Below, piece after piece: positions 9,076 through 17,186 of a stretch of DNA of 36,165 bases; the stretch's first letter is position 1, and each line of letters opens with the position of its first letter. A program made the position numbers and the translations under genes. Origin of the DNA: Nostoc sp. FACHB-280 (GTDB lineage Bacteria > Cyanobacteriota > Cyanobacteriia > Cyanobacteriales > Nostocaceae); assembly GCF_014697615.1 (NCBI RefSeq), contig NZ_JACJSD010000060.1, forward strand, positions 1 to 36,165, given 5' to 3'. The notes under the pieces are model-generated. The model ran no database searches, was not told the DNA's origin, and was given only the letters and a program-made list of their open reading frames with translations.

Positions 9076-9495
9076 ATGACTGCTGCCCATACTGCTATTA
9101 CAAGTAATTCTGACAATATTTCCGCTCATACTCATACTTTATTTGTTTGCCAGACCTGTGCAAGTGTTTGGCAAGATGGTAAGCGTGTAGGTGAAAGTGG
9201 CGGTCAAAAACTCCTACACCAAATTCAGCAATTGGCGCAAGATTGGGATTTGCGTAATGAATTTCCGATCCAAGCTGTTGAATGTATGAGTGCTTGTAAC
9301 CGTTCTTGCGTTGTTGCTTTTGCTGCTAAAGGCAAGTTAACTTATCTATTTGGTGATTTAGATGTTGATAGCAGTGCGGCTGCTGTTTTGGAATGTGCCG
9401 AGCAGTACTACACTAAAGTTGATGGAGTGTTGCCTTGGTCAGAACGACCAGAACAGTTGAAACGCGGTATATTAGCCAAAATTCCACCCTTGTAA
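9076..9495 (+). CDS. DUF1636 family thioredoxin-like [2Fe-2S]-type protein
   Basis: This 139-residue protein has a cysteine set typical of DUF1636, which resembles thioredoxin-like ferredoxins: C25 and C28 (FVCQTCASVW), then C70, C74 and C78 (VECMSACNRSC). Together these could hold an iron-sulfur cluster or another metal. The family regularly sits in cobalamin-related operons, and here it lies directly behind a B12 riboswitch and just before cobK. Its biochemical role is not established; electron transfer or metal delivery to corrin enzymes is a reasonable guess. GAGGT lies 7 bases before the ATG. Confidence 0.85.
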   Translation: MTAAHTAITSNSDNISAHTHTLFVCQTCASVWQDGKRVGESGGQKLLHQIQQLAQDWDLRNEFPIQAVECMSACNRSCVVAFAAKGKLTYLFGDLDVDSSAAAVLECAEQYYTKVDGVLPWSERPEQLKRGILAKIPPL

Positions 9496-9500
9496 ATAAA

Positions 9501-10274
9501 GTGCTGAGTGCTGAGAATAAACGTGTTTTAATTTTGGGTGGAACCACAGAAGCAGCAGAACTAGGTGCGAGAGTTGCAACTATCAATGGGATTGAAGCGA
9601 TCGCATCTTTAGCTGGTCGCACCCGTGAACCCTCGCTTCCATCTGGAAATGTGCGGATTGGTGGTTTTGGTGGCGTGGATGGACTGGTAGAATATCTGCG
9701 TCAAATGAAAGTTGATGTGTTAATTGATGCTACCCATCCCTTCGCCAATCAAATATCTTACAATGCGGCGGCGGCGACTAATGAAGTCGGGATACCCAGA
9801 CTAATGTTAATTCGTCCCGCGTGGGAGAAAACAACAAGCGATCGCTGGATTGAAGTAGAGAGTAATGCAGCCGCCGCCGATATGTTGCCAAACCAAGCCA
9901 AACGAGTATTTTTAACAGTTGGCAGACAAGAACTCAGCACCTTTGCCCATCTTCAAGATATCTGGTTTCTGATGCGGATGATTGACCCGCCTGGAAAAGA
10001 TGCTTTAGTACCACCAGGAATAATATTGTGCGATCGCGGCCCTTTTATCCTAGAAAATGAACGAAAAATTCTGGTTCAGCACAACATTGATACCATTGTG
10101 AGTAAAAATAGTGGTGGTAATGCAACTTACGCTAAAATTATTGCCGCGCGAGAACTAGGCGTACAGGTTGTTATGGTCAAGCGTCCCTCAGTTCCAATTG
10201 GAGAAAAAGTTGCAGATGTTGATAGTGCAGTGACTTGGTTATTAGGTAAATTAGAAAGTCAGAGTATAGGTTAA
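9501..10274 (+). CDS. cobK: Precorrin-6A reductase
   Basis: CobK/CbiJ reduces precorrin-6A (or cobalt-precorrin-6A) with NADPH in corrin-ring synthesis. The 257-residue protein has the family landmarks VLILGGTTEAAELG (nucleotide binding, N-terminus), SLAGRTREP, GGFGGVDGLVEYL, LIDATHPFANQIS, FLTVGRQEL, ILCDRGPF and SKNSGGNATYAKI. I start at GTG 9501, 5 bases after the stop of the DUF1636 gene, because the protein then begins right before the Rossmann motif. An in-frame TTG at 9435 would add 22 unrelated residues overlapping the upstream gene. It is co-transcribed behind the B12 riboswitch. Confidence 0.9.
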   Translation: MLSAENKRVLILGGTTEAAELGARVATINGIEAIASLAGRTREPSLPSGNVRIGGFGGVDGLVEYLRQMKVDVLIDATHPFANQISYNAAAATNEVGIPRLMLIRPAWEKTTSDRWIEVESNAAAADMLPNQAKRVFLTVGRQELSTFAHLQDIWFLMRMIDPPGKDALVPPGIILCDRGPFILENERKILVQHNIDTIVSKNSGGNATYAKIIAARELGVQVVMVKRPSVPIGEKVADVDSAVTWLLGKLESQSIG

Positions 10275-10336
10275 AATATTTCAGTTAAGGCTAAAAATTT
10301 CAGTCACTATCATCAATATTTTGTTGTTGGACTGCG

Positions 10337-10369
10337 AGATCCCCGACTTCTTCAAGAAGTCGGGGATCT
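10337..10369. repeat. Dispersed palindromic hairpin repeat, copy 1
   Basis: AGATCCCCGACTTCTT and AAGAAGTCGGGGATCT form an almost continuous 16-bp palindrome. Nearly the same sequence recurs at 16726-16759 and 23498-23532, so it is a dispersed repeat, not a gene-specific terminator. It has no T-run. Confidence 0.85.
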
Positions 10370-10419
10370 AATAAATCCCATAACATATCATCTACTATAT
10401 ATACTTTTTAAGTAAACAA

Positions 10420-10773
10420 ATGATTCAAAATACTCCTATATCAACTATAGATAGTGATATTGCACCAGCAGCTACAGAAGAATTTCTCCATCTTGAAAAA
10501 GCCCAACGTATGGCAGAATTCTTTAGCTTTTTAGGTGATGCTAATCGGTTAAGAATTCTTTCTTTTTTGGCGCAAAAAGAATTGTGTGTGAGTGATTTAG
10601 CGACATTATTAGAGATGAGTGAGTCTGCTGTTTCACATCAACTTAGAAACTTACGTGCAATGCGCTTAGTTAACTATCGTAAGCAAGGCCGCAATGTATT
10701 TTATCGCCTTCATGATAATCATATTCTGCATCTTTATCAGGTAGTAGCTGAACACCTTGATGAACCGGAATAA
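10420..10773 (+). CDS. SmtB/ArsR-family zinc-responsive repressor
   Basis: This 117-residue winged-helix repressor is closely similar to cyanobacterial SmtB (EFFSFLGDANRLRILSFLAQKELCVSDL, SESAVSHQLRNLR, NYRKQGRNVFYRL). The alpha-5 metal site D99, H101, H112, E115 keeps exactly the spacing of SmtB residues D104, H106, H117, E120, and C56 matches the ELCV position. SmtB-type proteins release DNA when zinc binds and usually control metallothionein or efflux genes. The neighbouring genes are zinc uptake genes on the other strand, so its target is uncertain; no efflux pump or metallothionein is visible here. Confidence 0.87.
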   Translation: MIQNTPISTIDSDIAPAATEEFLHLEKAQRMAEFFSFLGDANRLRILSFLAQKELCVSDLATLLEMSESAVSHQLRNLRAMRLVNYRKQGRNVFYRLHDNHILHLYQVVAEHLDEPE

Positions 10774-10848
10774 AGAAGTCAGAAGGCAGGAGTCAGGGTT
10801 TATTAGAAGATAAGTAAAATGTAATAATTCATAATTCAGACTACTTCA

Positions 10849-10991
10849 GGACTTACGCAGAATCATGAAAAAACGTAGACGCGCAAGCGGCTTCCCGAAG
10901 GGTACCGCAAAGGGCGCATAGACGCGATAGCGGCTTCCCGCAGGGTAGGACACGAAGTTAAGAGGATTCGAGAGGGTTTTTGCATAAGTTA
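10849..10991. mobile_element. Candidate MITE carrying two cyanobacterial 28-bp repeats
   Basis: The element is about 143 bp, with ends GGACTTACGCA (10849-10859) and TGCATAAGT (10981-10989), which match as inverted repeats at 8 of 9 bases. Inside are two imperfect copies of the repeat TAGACGCG.NAGCGGCTTCC (near 10876-10903 and 10919-10947), which recurs inverted at 17890-17918 and in part at 19835-19866. No coding capacity. Confidence 0.55.
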
Positions 10992-11095
10992 TATACTTAT
11001 CAAGAGACAAAATTAAATGTAATGAGAATCAGAAAAACCGCATCATATCCACAATTTTTCCTTCTGCCTCATGCCTCCTGTCTCCTGCCTTCTAG

Positions 11096-11884
11096 TTAAT
11101 TATGATGATGGTGATAACGGCTAAAACCAGGGCCGTAAGTTGCTAACAAATTTTCCGGTGATAAGGCAAATTCTGGCTGACCAGTACAAACCACGGTTTG
11201 ATTGAGGCAAAGCACGCGATCGCAATGGCGACTTACCATATCAATATCATGAGAAACTTGTAAAATAGTCCAGCCTTCTTCTTGCTTTAACTCATTAAGT
11301 AAAACATAAAAATCTGCTGCACCTTGCATATCAACCCCAGCAAAGGCTTCATCTAATACCAACAGTTTTCGCGGCATAACTAAACAATAAGCTAGTAATA
11401 CTCGCTTTAGCTGACCACCGCTAAGAGTTCCGATTGATTGATTCCGTAGATGATAAACCCCAGTGCGTCGTAAAGCTGCTGTCACTGCTGCTATTTTTTC
11501 TCGGTTTTGTTGCCATAATCGAGAAAACAAAGTATGTTTTGTTTTGGCTTTTGGCTGTTGACTTTCTTGATGCCATCCCAAACCAATTAATTCACTTACA
11601 GAAATGGGAAAACTGCGATCAAAAATAAAATTTTGTGGCATGTATCCCAACCAGTGACGCAAATTTCCTAGTTTGGTAATAGGAGAACCAAAAATTTCTA
11701 CACTGCCTGCATTCCGGGGTATTAAGTCTAAAATAGCTTTTACCAAAGTGCTTTTACCCGCACCATTTGGCCCCACTATAGCCGTATCTGTTCCTGGCAA
11801 TAATTCAAATGAAACATCTCGAATCGCTAAATAACTGCCTTGATATACAGTTAATCCGTCTACTTTTAAAATAGGTAAGTTCAT
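11096..11884 (-). CDS. znuC: Zinc ABC transporter ATP-binding protein
   Basis: This 262-residue ABC ATPase of the zinc/manganese uptake class has Walker A GPNGAGKST near 37-45, the Q-loop in YMPQNFIFD, signature LSGGQLKR, Walker B LLVLDEAF and the H-loop SHDIDMVSRHCD. The C-terminus ends in YHHHHN, a possible metal-sensing tail. It lies 41 bases downstream of znuA on the same strand. The membrane permease (ZnuB) normally encoded beside these genes is absent from both sides. Zinc is favoured over manganese because the partner has a His-rich loop and a Zur-like box upstream. Confidence 0.87.
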   Translation of the reverse strand: MNLPILKVDGLTVYQGSYLAIRDVSFELLPGTDTAIVGPNGAGKSTLVKAILDLIPRNAGSVEIFGSPITKLGNLRHWLGYMPQNFIFDRSFPISVSELIGLGWHQESQQPKAKTKHTLFSRLWQQNREKIAAVTAALRRTGVYHLRNQSIGTLSGGQLKRVLLAYCLVMPRKLLVLDEAFAGVDMQGAADFYVLLNELKQEEGWTILQVSHDIDMVSRHCDRVLCLNQTVVCTGQPEFALSPENLLATYGPGFSRYHHHHN

Positions 11885-11925
11885 AAATTAAATTGGGCAA
11901 ATAATTATAATATGGAATACTTAGC

Positions 11926-12921
11926 TTACTGACAGGCTGATTCTATAGTTTGCAAATTTAATCTCATTGCTTTGAAATAGTATTGCGGGTCTGTCTCACC
12001 TGTTTCTAAAGAATCTAGAGTTTGTAACTGTAATTTTAAATCTTGCGACAGACTTTTTAGCAATTTATTATCTACACCAGGTTCGCTAAACAAAGCTTTA
12101 ACTTTGTATTTTTTAACTGTATTCACTACTGTTTGGACATCAGTAGGCGATAATTGATCTTCCGGAATTTCCACTACAGCAACTTGTTTGAGGTTATAGC
12201 GTTGCGCTAAATATGGATAAGCGTCGTGAAAAGTGATAAAAGTGCAGTTAGGCTTTTTTTGTAAAGCTTGCTGAAATTCACTATTTAACTTGTCTAATTC
12301 CTGAATATAAGCCGCCGCATTAGCTGTATAAACATCTTTATTTTTAGCATCCGCAGCAATTAATCCATCTCGAATATTCATTACCTGTTGCTTTGCTAAA
12401 ACCGGATCTAACCAAACATGAGGATTTCCCTCTGCATGTTCGTGGTCATGGTCTTTTTCTCCTGATGTGGTAGTTTCTACCGGAGAAATTTCATTTAAGG
12501 GTTTAATACCTTTACTCGCATCAATTTCAACTAATTGCGGATTTTGAGCATTTTTAACTGTATTTTCCAGAAATTCTTCTAAGCCTAAACCATTTTTAAC
12601 TAATATATTAGCTGTGGCGATCGCTTTCACATTATCTGGTGTTGCTTGATACTCATGCACCTCTGTACCAGGAGGCACTAAAATTTGCACATCAGCCGCA
12701 TCACCAGCCACAGCCTTAGTCAATAAGTAAATCGGTAAAAATGTTGTAACAACCTTGGTTTTAGATGATATTTGAGAAGCCGCTTGTGCTTGCGGTGAAG
12801 TCTCGACGGTACTGGTTTGATTAGTATTTGCTTGGTTACAGCCGCTAAGACTCACTAGCAATGTAAGTAAAGAAATTAACGGCAAAATACCTCTGGTTGG
12901 TCTTTTATCAGTTTTAGTCAT
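11926..12921 (-). CDS. znuA: Zinc ABC transporter substrate-binding lipoprotein
   Basis: This cluster A-I metal-binding protein delivers zinc to the ABC transporter. I start at the ATG at 12921, which gives 331 residues with a lipoprotein signal and lipobox LSGC (Cys28) and has GGGAG 7 bases upstream; the longer frame to 12972 adds 17 residues before the signal. Family features are VVTTFLPIYLLTKAVAGDAADVQILVPPGTEVHEYQ, the acidic/His loop KDHDHEHAEGNPHVWLDP, TFITFHDAYPYLAQRY and LFSEPGVD. The conserved metal ligands H (VHEYQ), H (NPHVWLDP), H (FHDAYPY) and E/D (SEPGVD) are all present. The mobile His loop is typical of ZnuA. Confidence 0.9.
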   Translation of the reverse strand: MTKTDKRPTRGILPLISLLTLLVSLSGCNQANTNQTSTVETSPQAQAASQISSKTKVVTTFLPIYLLTKAVAGDAADVQILVPPGTEVHEYQATPDNVKAIATANILVKNGLGLEEFLENTVKNAQNPQLVEIDASKGIKPLNEISPVETTTSGEKDHDHEHAEGNPHVWLDPVLAKQQVMNIRDGLIAADAKNKDVYTANAAAYIQELDKLNSEFQQALQKKPNCTFITFHDAYPYLAQRYNLKQVAVVEIPEDQLSPTDVQTVVNTVKKYKVKALFSEPGVDNKLLKSLSQDLKLQLQTLDSLETGETDPQYYFKAMRLNLQTIESACQ

Positions 12922-12995
12922 CGGTTTTCTCCCAGAACAGGAGACTTGCTTGCTGGTTATCACTACTGACAATGATACTTATTCTAAAATTCATA

Positions 12996-13010
12996 TTATA
13001 ATAATTATCA
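12996..13010. promoter_or_regulatory. Zur (FurB)-like box upstream of znuA
   Basis: TTATAATAATTATCA matches the cyanobacterial Zur 7-1-7 palindrome TGATAATNATTATCA except for one base. It is centred about 80 bases upstream of the znuA ATG, which suits zinc-dependent repression of znuA-znuC. It lies in the region shared with the divergent porin gene. Confidence 0.7.
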
Positions 13011-13123
13011 TTCTCACGCAATCTATCCTAGGATATTTTTGTGTTGGCAGACACAGTAGATTTTTGTAAATTGTGTTTATCATTCCCCAGACAGATGACA
13101 TTCTGTCAAAGATTAAATATTTA

Positions 13124-13163
13124 TTGACTTTCTCTGTTAAAAGAGTTACTGAGTACTGATAAT
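13124..13163 (+). promoter_or_regulatory. Candidate promoter of the porin gene
   Basis: TTGACT (13124-13129), 17 bases, then TACTGA (13147-13152) resembles a housekeeping promoter. TGATAAT (13157-13163), a half Zur site, directly follows. The porin start codon lies 80 bases downstream, preceded by GAGGG. Weak evidence only. Confidence 0.35.
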
Positions 13164-13243
13164 ATTTTGAGAATACCTTTTAAAAGCGTGATGGAAATAG
13201 CACAGTTATAAGTGCTACAGACGGTATAGAAGTGTGAGGGAAA

Positions 13244-14941
13244 ATGCAGAAACCATTGTCTTATTTACTGCTAATTTCAGCAGTTAGCAGCAGCATAATA
13301 TCAATCAGTAATACTACTTTTGCGGGAGAAATATCGACCACATCAGAAGATAAAAATCAGCCATTATTTGTTAATAGTTCCGAAAAACCACTTGAGAATT
13401 TACATCAAGAACAGACAATGGCACAAGTTACCTCTGTGTCGCAATTGTCGGATGTACAACCTACAGATTGGGCATTTCAAGCATTGCAATCACTGGTAGA
13501 GCGTTATGGTTGTATTGCAGGTTATCCAAATAGTACTTATCGTGGTAATCGCGCACTCACACGCTATGAGTTTGCGGCGGGTTTAAATGCTTGTTTAGAT
13601 AGAGTTAACGAACTACTGGCTACCGCCACAGCTGATTTAGTCACAAAAGAAGATTTAGCCAAATTACAGAAACTCCAAGAAGAATTTGCGGCAGAACTAG
13701 CGACATTACGGGGTCGTGTAGATGCACTAGAAGCACGTACCTCTGAGTTAGAAGCAAATCAGTTTTCCACCACAACCAAACTTAGTGGGACTGCGATTTT
13801 TGCACCAGTCAGTTTTTTTGCAGGCGATCGCGCCAACGGTGAGAAACTTGATAGAAACACTGCTTTTGGCGATAGAATCCGACTGGATTTCAACACCAGT
13901 TTTACTGGTAAAGACTTGTTAAGAACCCGCCTACAAGCCACCAACTTAAATGCTGTATCTGCTTCCACCTTGACACCAGAAGGTGATTTGCGCTTTACAA
14001 ACAATGACACCTTCAGTTCGGGAAATAATAATAGTGTGGAAATAGACGCACTGTTGTATAGCTTCCCTCTAGGCGACAAAACCACCGTCATCTTAGAAGC
14101 TAACGCTGGTGCGGCTGATGACTTTACCAACACCGTAAACCCATTTTTTGACGGTGATGGTGATTTTGGTGCATTGTCTGTATTTGGTACACGCAACCCG
14201 ATATATTATCCCGTTGATGGTGCGGGAATTGGTCTGAGACACCAATTTAATGACCAAATAGAATTAAGTTTAGGTTATTTAGCTGGTAGTCCTGACGATC
14301 CCACCTCTGGAAATGGTTTATTTAACGGCGCGTATGGTGCGATCGGACAGTTAACAGTCCAACCGACTAAAGGTTTGACCCTCGGCTTTACCTACGTTAA
14401 TTCCTATAATGCAGACTTGGGTGCTGGTAGTAACCGTGCTAACTTACGTACTGCCTTGGCAAGTAATCCAGCTTTCATTGATGCTTTAGGTGAAGAAATA
14501 GATTTGCCGATTTCCAGTAATTCCTACGGTTTTCAAGCATCTTTCCAACTTAGTCCAAAGTTTGTGATTGGTGGTTGGGTTGGTTATACCAATACACGTA
14601 CCCTAGCAGCAGTTGACACCAATCTTGGCACTATTCCTCGCGGTGAACTAGACATTTGGAACTATGCTGTTACCCTCGCCTTCCCAGATTTGGGTAAAGA
14701 AGGCAGTGTTGGCGGCATTATTGTAGGGATGGAACCAAAAGTCACAGGTGCTAGTAGTGGGTTGAGAGATGCTGTTGGTACAGATCGTGATACTTCACTG
14801 CATATTGAAGGCTTCTATCAATACAAACTCAGCGAGAATATCAGCATTACACCTGGAGTGATTTGGTTAACTGCACCAGACCATAACAGCAACAACGATG
14901 ATATTGTGATTGGCACAATCCGAACCACATTCACTTTCTAA
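13244..14941 (+). CDS. SLH-domain OprB-type outer-membrane porin
   Basis: This 565-residue cyanobacterial porin of the SomA / 'iron uptake porin' class has a signal peptide (about 1-27). An SLH domain at about 65-120 (QLSDVQPTDWAFQALQSLVE, GYPNSTYRGNRALTRYEFAA) is expected to bind the peptidoglycan layer. A coiled coil follows at about 125-170 (DLAKLQKLQEEFAAELATLR). From about 175 the protein is a beta-barrel of alternating strands, rich in Gly, Asn and Thr, ending in the aromatic TTFTF typical for outer-membrane insertion. Its position opposite zinc-uptake genes with a Zur box between suggests passage of metal ions, but this class is also common without metal genes nearby. Two terminator-like hairpins follow. 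Confidence 0.9.
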   Translation: MQKPLSYLLLISAVSSSIISISNTTFAGEISTTSEDKNQPLFVNSSEKPLENLHQEQTMAQVTSVSQLSDVQPTDWAFQALQSLVERYGCIAGYPNSTYRGNRALTRYEFAAGLNACLDRVNELLATATADLVTKEDLAKLQKLQEEFAAELATLRGRVDALEARTSELEANQFSTTTKLSGTAIFAPVSFFAGDRANGEKLDRNTAFGDRIRLDFNTSFTGKDLLRTRLQATNLNAVSASTLTPEGDLRFTNNDTFSSGNNNSVEIDALLYSFPLGDKTTVILEANAGAADDFTNTVNPFFDGDGDFGALSVFGTRNPIYYPVDGAGIGLRHQFNDQIELSLGYLAGSPDDPTSGNGLFNGAYGAIGQLTVQPTKGLTLGFTYVNSYNADLGAGSNRANLRTALASNPAFIDALGEEIDLPISSNSYGFQASFQLSPKFVIGGWVGYTNTRTLAAVDTNLGTIPRGELDIWNYAVTLAFPDLGKEGSVGGIIVGMEPKVTGASSGLRDAVGTDRDTSLHIEGFYQYKLSENISITPGVIWLTAPDHNSNNDDIVIGTIRTTFTF

Positions 14942-14960
14942 ATCGTCAAACTTTAAGCGT

Positions 14961-14994
14961 GACTAAAGTCATACAATAAATGGTGACTTTAGTC
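14961..14994 (+). terminator. Hairpin downstream of the porin gene
   Basis: GACTAAAGTCA (14961-14971) and TGACTTTAGTC (14984-14994) form a perfect 11-bp stem with a 12-nt loop, 19 bases after the porin stop. The following TGATTTATTTG is T-rich but broken. Confidence 0.6.
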
Positions 14995-15098
14995 TGATTT
15001 ATTTGATGATGGAAGATTCAATAATAATAGAAGGCTAATAAGTCAGCTAAAAGCTATTACTACTAAATCTGGGAGTTTAGTAGATACTTCATAGCTCA

Positions 15099-15125
15099 GG
15101 GAAAGTGATAACTTTCCCTTTTTTT
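15099..15125 (+). terminator. Rho-independent terminator
   Basis: GGGAAAGT (15099-15106), GATA loop, ACTTTCCC (15111-15118) and then seven T residues form a textbook terminator for plus-strand transcription. It shields the porin from the convergent ThiF gene. A second small hairpin, TACTAAA/TTTAGTA, lies at 15061-15082. Confidence 0.85.
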
Positions 15126-15131
15126 ATGAGT

Positions 15132-15770
15132 TCACAAACATAAAGACTGCACATGCAAATCTTTGAGGGTGATTGTGAAATTATGCTGCTCTTGTGTAGC
15201 AATAAATGAAACGATCGCTTCACAAGTCACTGCCACAGTTAACATCACCAAGTTTCGTGCCAGTGGATAGTCACAGATATCATCATTCACGTCGGAAGGT
15301 ACGCGATAAACGTCATTCCAAATGATTTCTGCATAATCAGCAGCTAACCCAGCATGAATACAAGGAATGCTAAATTGATCAGCATAATCTTTCACCGCTT
15401 GGCGTGACACACTGTTGTCAAAAACATCAACAATTAGCTGACTATCTTTAAGTAATTGATGGGTATTTTCTGATGTCAATTCTTTAGTTTTAGCATCAAC
15501 TTTCGTACCAACTGCCCGATATAAATTATTAGCCAAAATTTTCACTTTGAATGCACCAACATCAGCACGGTAGTAAGGTTGAGTGGAAAGATTATGTTCC
15601 TCAATGCGATCGCAATCAATCACCGTCAGTTTATCAAAACCAGACCGAGCCAAATTTTCCGCAATGTTAGCGCCTAATGCACCTGCGCCACAAATTGTTA
15701 CAGGATAATTTTTCAACTTTGCCATAACAGCATTGCTGCGGTAAAGCTGTTCGTGAAAAAATATGCTCAT
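15132..15770 (-). CDS. ThiF/E1-like adenylyltransferase (PRTRC-type)
   Basis: This 212-residue E1-superfamily protein would adenylate the C-terminal glycine of a ubiquitin-like or sulfur-carrier protein. Seen: nucleotide loop G28-A-G30-A-L-G33, D52 and D54 in VIDCDRIEEHNLSTQ, N60, K75, and D118-N119 with R123. Possible catalytic cysteines are C137 (IPCIHAGL) and C166 (DDICDYPLARN). There are no CxxC zinc motifs, unlike ThiF/MoeB. Closest in style to the ThiF proteins of PRTRC cassettes. I start at ATG 15770, with GGAG 10-12 bases upstream; the longer frame adds a hydrophobic low-complexity stretch. It lies 113 bases behind the 15884-16714 gene. The likely partner is the 66-residue Gly-ended protein at 21146-21346 on the same strand. 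Confidence 0.82.
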   Translation of the reverse strand: MSIFFHEQLYRSNAVMAKLKNYPVTICGAGALGANIAENLARSGFDKLTVIDCDRIEEHNLSTQPYYRADVGAFKVKILANNLYRAVGTKVDAKTKELTSENTHQLLKDSQLIVDVFDNSVSRQAVKDYADQFSIPCIHAGLAADYAEIIWNDVYRVPSDVNDDICDYPLARNLVMLTVAVTCEAIVSFIATQEQHNFTITLKDLHVQSLCL

Positions 15771-15883
15771 TATTGCTTTGCTCCAAGTTAAAAGTAAAAA
15801 ATGAAAAGGCAAAAGTAATAAGTAAAAATAAATATGAATCACTAAAATTATTCTCTTTTTACTTTTAACTTTTTACTTTTGAC

Positions 15884-16714
15884 TTATGATTGTTGTTCCA
15901 TAACAGCGACTAAAGATTGCAAATCAAAATCGCGATCGCGTCCACTCAGACAAATACCAGAACTAATAACCGTCAAATCAGATTTTGCGATCGCACTACT
16001 GTGACGCACACCATCCGCAGTTGTCCAATCGACTGTCCAGTAATCACCACGATCATGAAATTGGTTTAATTCACCACCACCCATCTGCAAAGCTTTTTTC
16101 AATCGCTTTTCATCTTGTTTGGTTTGATCAAAACCCTCAATCCGCTTAGTTGCTAATTCATACACAGTGCGAATTTCTGGAGTCAAATCTTTAAACTGCA
16201 ATTCCTCTACGGGAATCAGTCGCTTCACAGCAGATTGCAGAGTTTCCACAATTATCGGATCTGTACGGCGATCAATATCCTCAAACCAGCACGATTGTCC
16301 ATTCCAACGAGCGATAATTTGCTCAAATACTTTAGCCTCAGTTACTAAATGTACTGCGATCGGCTTTACTACCTGTAACCGTTGACGCACATCTACTTCA
16401 TTCACCGGATATGCTAACCAAGTTTTTCCCTGTAATTGATGTGCTAACCGCAACCTGATTTGAGGAAAATGTTGCAGATATTCTCCAATTTGGGGTAAGT
16501 CGGCTTCTTCAATAACCTTTGCTGTCTTTGTATCCACAGGCTGAAAAATACCCCAACCTTCAAATTTACTCGGCTTTGGTGTGAAGGTATAGACCATCCC
16601 CGCTACCTTTGTGCGAACTCGCCCACCTTTGACACAAGGCGCGAGAAATTCACTAGTAAATAACTCAGCTTCTGCACTAGCAATTTGGTTAATTAGCTTA
16701 CGTATGTTAGTCAT
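15884..16714 (-). CDS. Conserved protein of unknown function, partner of the E1-like gene
   Basis: I recognise no domain in this 276-residue protein. Visible features are an N-terminal segment FLAPCVKGGRVRTKVAGMVY that could be a small RNA/protein-binding barrel, the aromatic motifs FEGWGIFQPVD and KTWLAYPVN, a basic helix near 195-212, and a C-terminus DLTVISSGICLSGRDRDFDL that looks strongly constrained. Cysteines are at about 27, 143 and 255; C255 in SGICLSG is the best candidate for a reactive residue if this protein acts as a conjugating (E2-like) component, but no E2 motif is certain. It is the gene between element A and the ThiF gene on the same strand, so it is probably co-transcribed with both. 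Confidence 0.7.
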   Translation of the reverse strand: MTNIRKLINQIASAEAELFTSEFLAPCVKGGRVRTKVAGMVYTFTPKPSKFEGWGIFQPVDTKTAKVIEEADLPQIGEYLQHFPQIRLRLAHQLQGKTWLAYPVNEVDVRQRLQVVKPIAVHLVTEAKVFEQIIARWNGQSCWFEDIDRRTDPIIVETLQSAVKRLIPVEELQFKDLTPEIRTVYELATKRIEGFDQTKQDEKRLKKALQMGGGELNQFHDRGDYWTVDWTTADGVRHSSAIAKSDLTVISSGICLSGRDRDFDLQSLVAVMEQQS

Positions 16715-16725
16715 AAGTAGGTTTC

Positions 16726-16759
16726 AGATCCCCGACTTCTCAAAAGAAGTCGGGGATCT
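16726..16759. repeat. Dispersed palindromic hairpin repeat, copy 2
   Basis: AGATCCCCGACTTCT (16726-16740), CAAA loop, AGAAGTCGGGGATCT (16745-16759). Same family as 10337-10369 and 23498-23532. It sits just upstream of the 15884-16714 gene start. Confidence 0.85.
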
Positions 16760-16795
16760 TAGTAATAAACAATAATTTTAAGATTGCTATATAGT

Positions 16796-17003
16796 CCCGC
16801 GTGCAAGTTGATAGAGCATTGCGTTTTCTCAGTTACTAGAGGGACTCCACTGGTGAGTTATTACACACTCTTTAAAAGATGGCTACTTTCAAGCCAACTT
16901 CCCAGGTTCTTCGCACTCCCCGTTCACAAACGCCCACTGCATTTGACAGTGTTACTTTTCCTCTCGTACTAGTATGTAGGCTCCAAGAGTCGGGTCACGC
17001 TGG
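16796..17003 (-). ncRNA. Y-RNA-like element A with 23S rRNA sarcin-ricin and GTPase-centre modules
   Basis: Reading the minus strand, a lower stem is formed by 16996-17003 and 16796-16803 (CCAGCGTG with CACGCGGG). It is followed by the internal-loop signature CCCGAC on the 5' side and CAACTTG on the 3' side, then an upper stem GAGC/GCTC (16980-16983 with 16814-16817). Inside, 16959-16972 reads CTAGTACGAGAGGA, identical to the universal sarcin-ricin loop of 23S rRNA. Positions 16850-16905 read as the L11-binding GTPase-associated centre: GTTGGCTTGAAAGTAGCC (helix 43) and AAAGAGTGTGTAATAACTC (helix 44), closed by CTGG/CCAG. Relative to the E. coli sequence as I remember it, the closing helix and a helix-44 pair are changed on both strands, so pairing is kept. 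About 208 nt, non-coding; on the same strand as the Ro-like gene. Confidence 0.82.
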
Positions 17004-17186
17004 ATTTATAATACATTATACTACAAAAGTTCCCATAGATGGCAAGAAAGTTTTGTAGTATAGGCTAGTCATCTGAATATCAGTCATCCATATCATCAGC
17101 TTGGGTTAATGTTGATGCAAATAAAATCCTAGAAAGTACAATATAAATGTATTATGATTCTTTTGACAAACAAAGTGATAACCAAT

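Noticed and set aside
11434-11628. 64-codon plus-strand frame
   Set aside because: Antisense to znuC with no ribosome site or family pattern.
13759-14196. 145-codon minus-strand frame
   Set aside because: Antisense to the porin barrel; low-complexity Ser/Leu/Val content typical of a shadow frame.
16810-17000. Remnant of a decayed rRNA operon
   Set aside because: The two 23S segments are far apart in real rRNA, no 16S/5S or flanking 23S sequence is present, and paired changes keep the helices.
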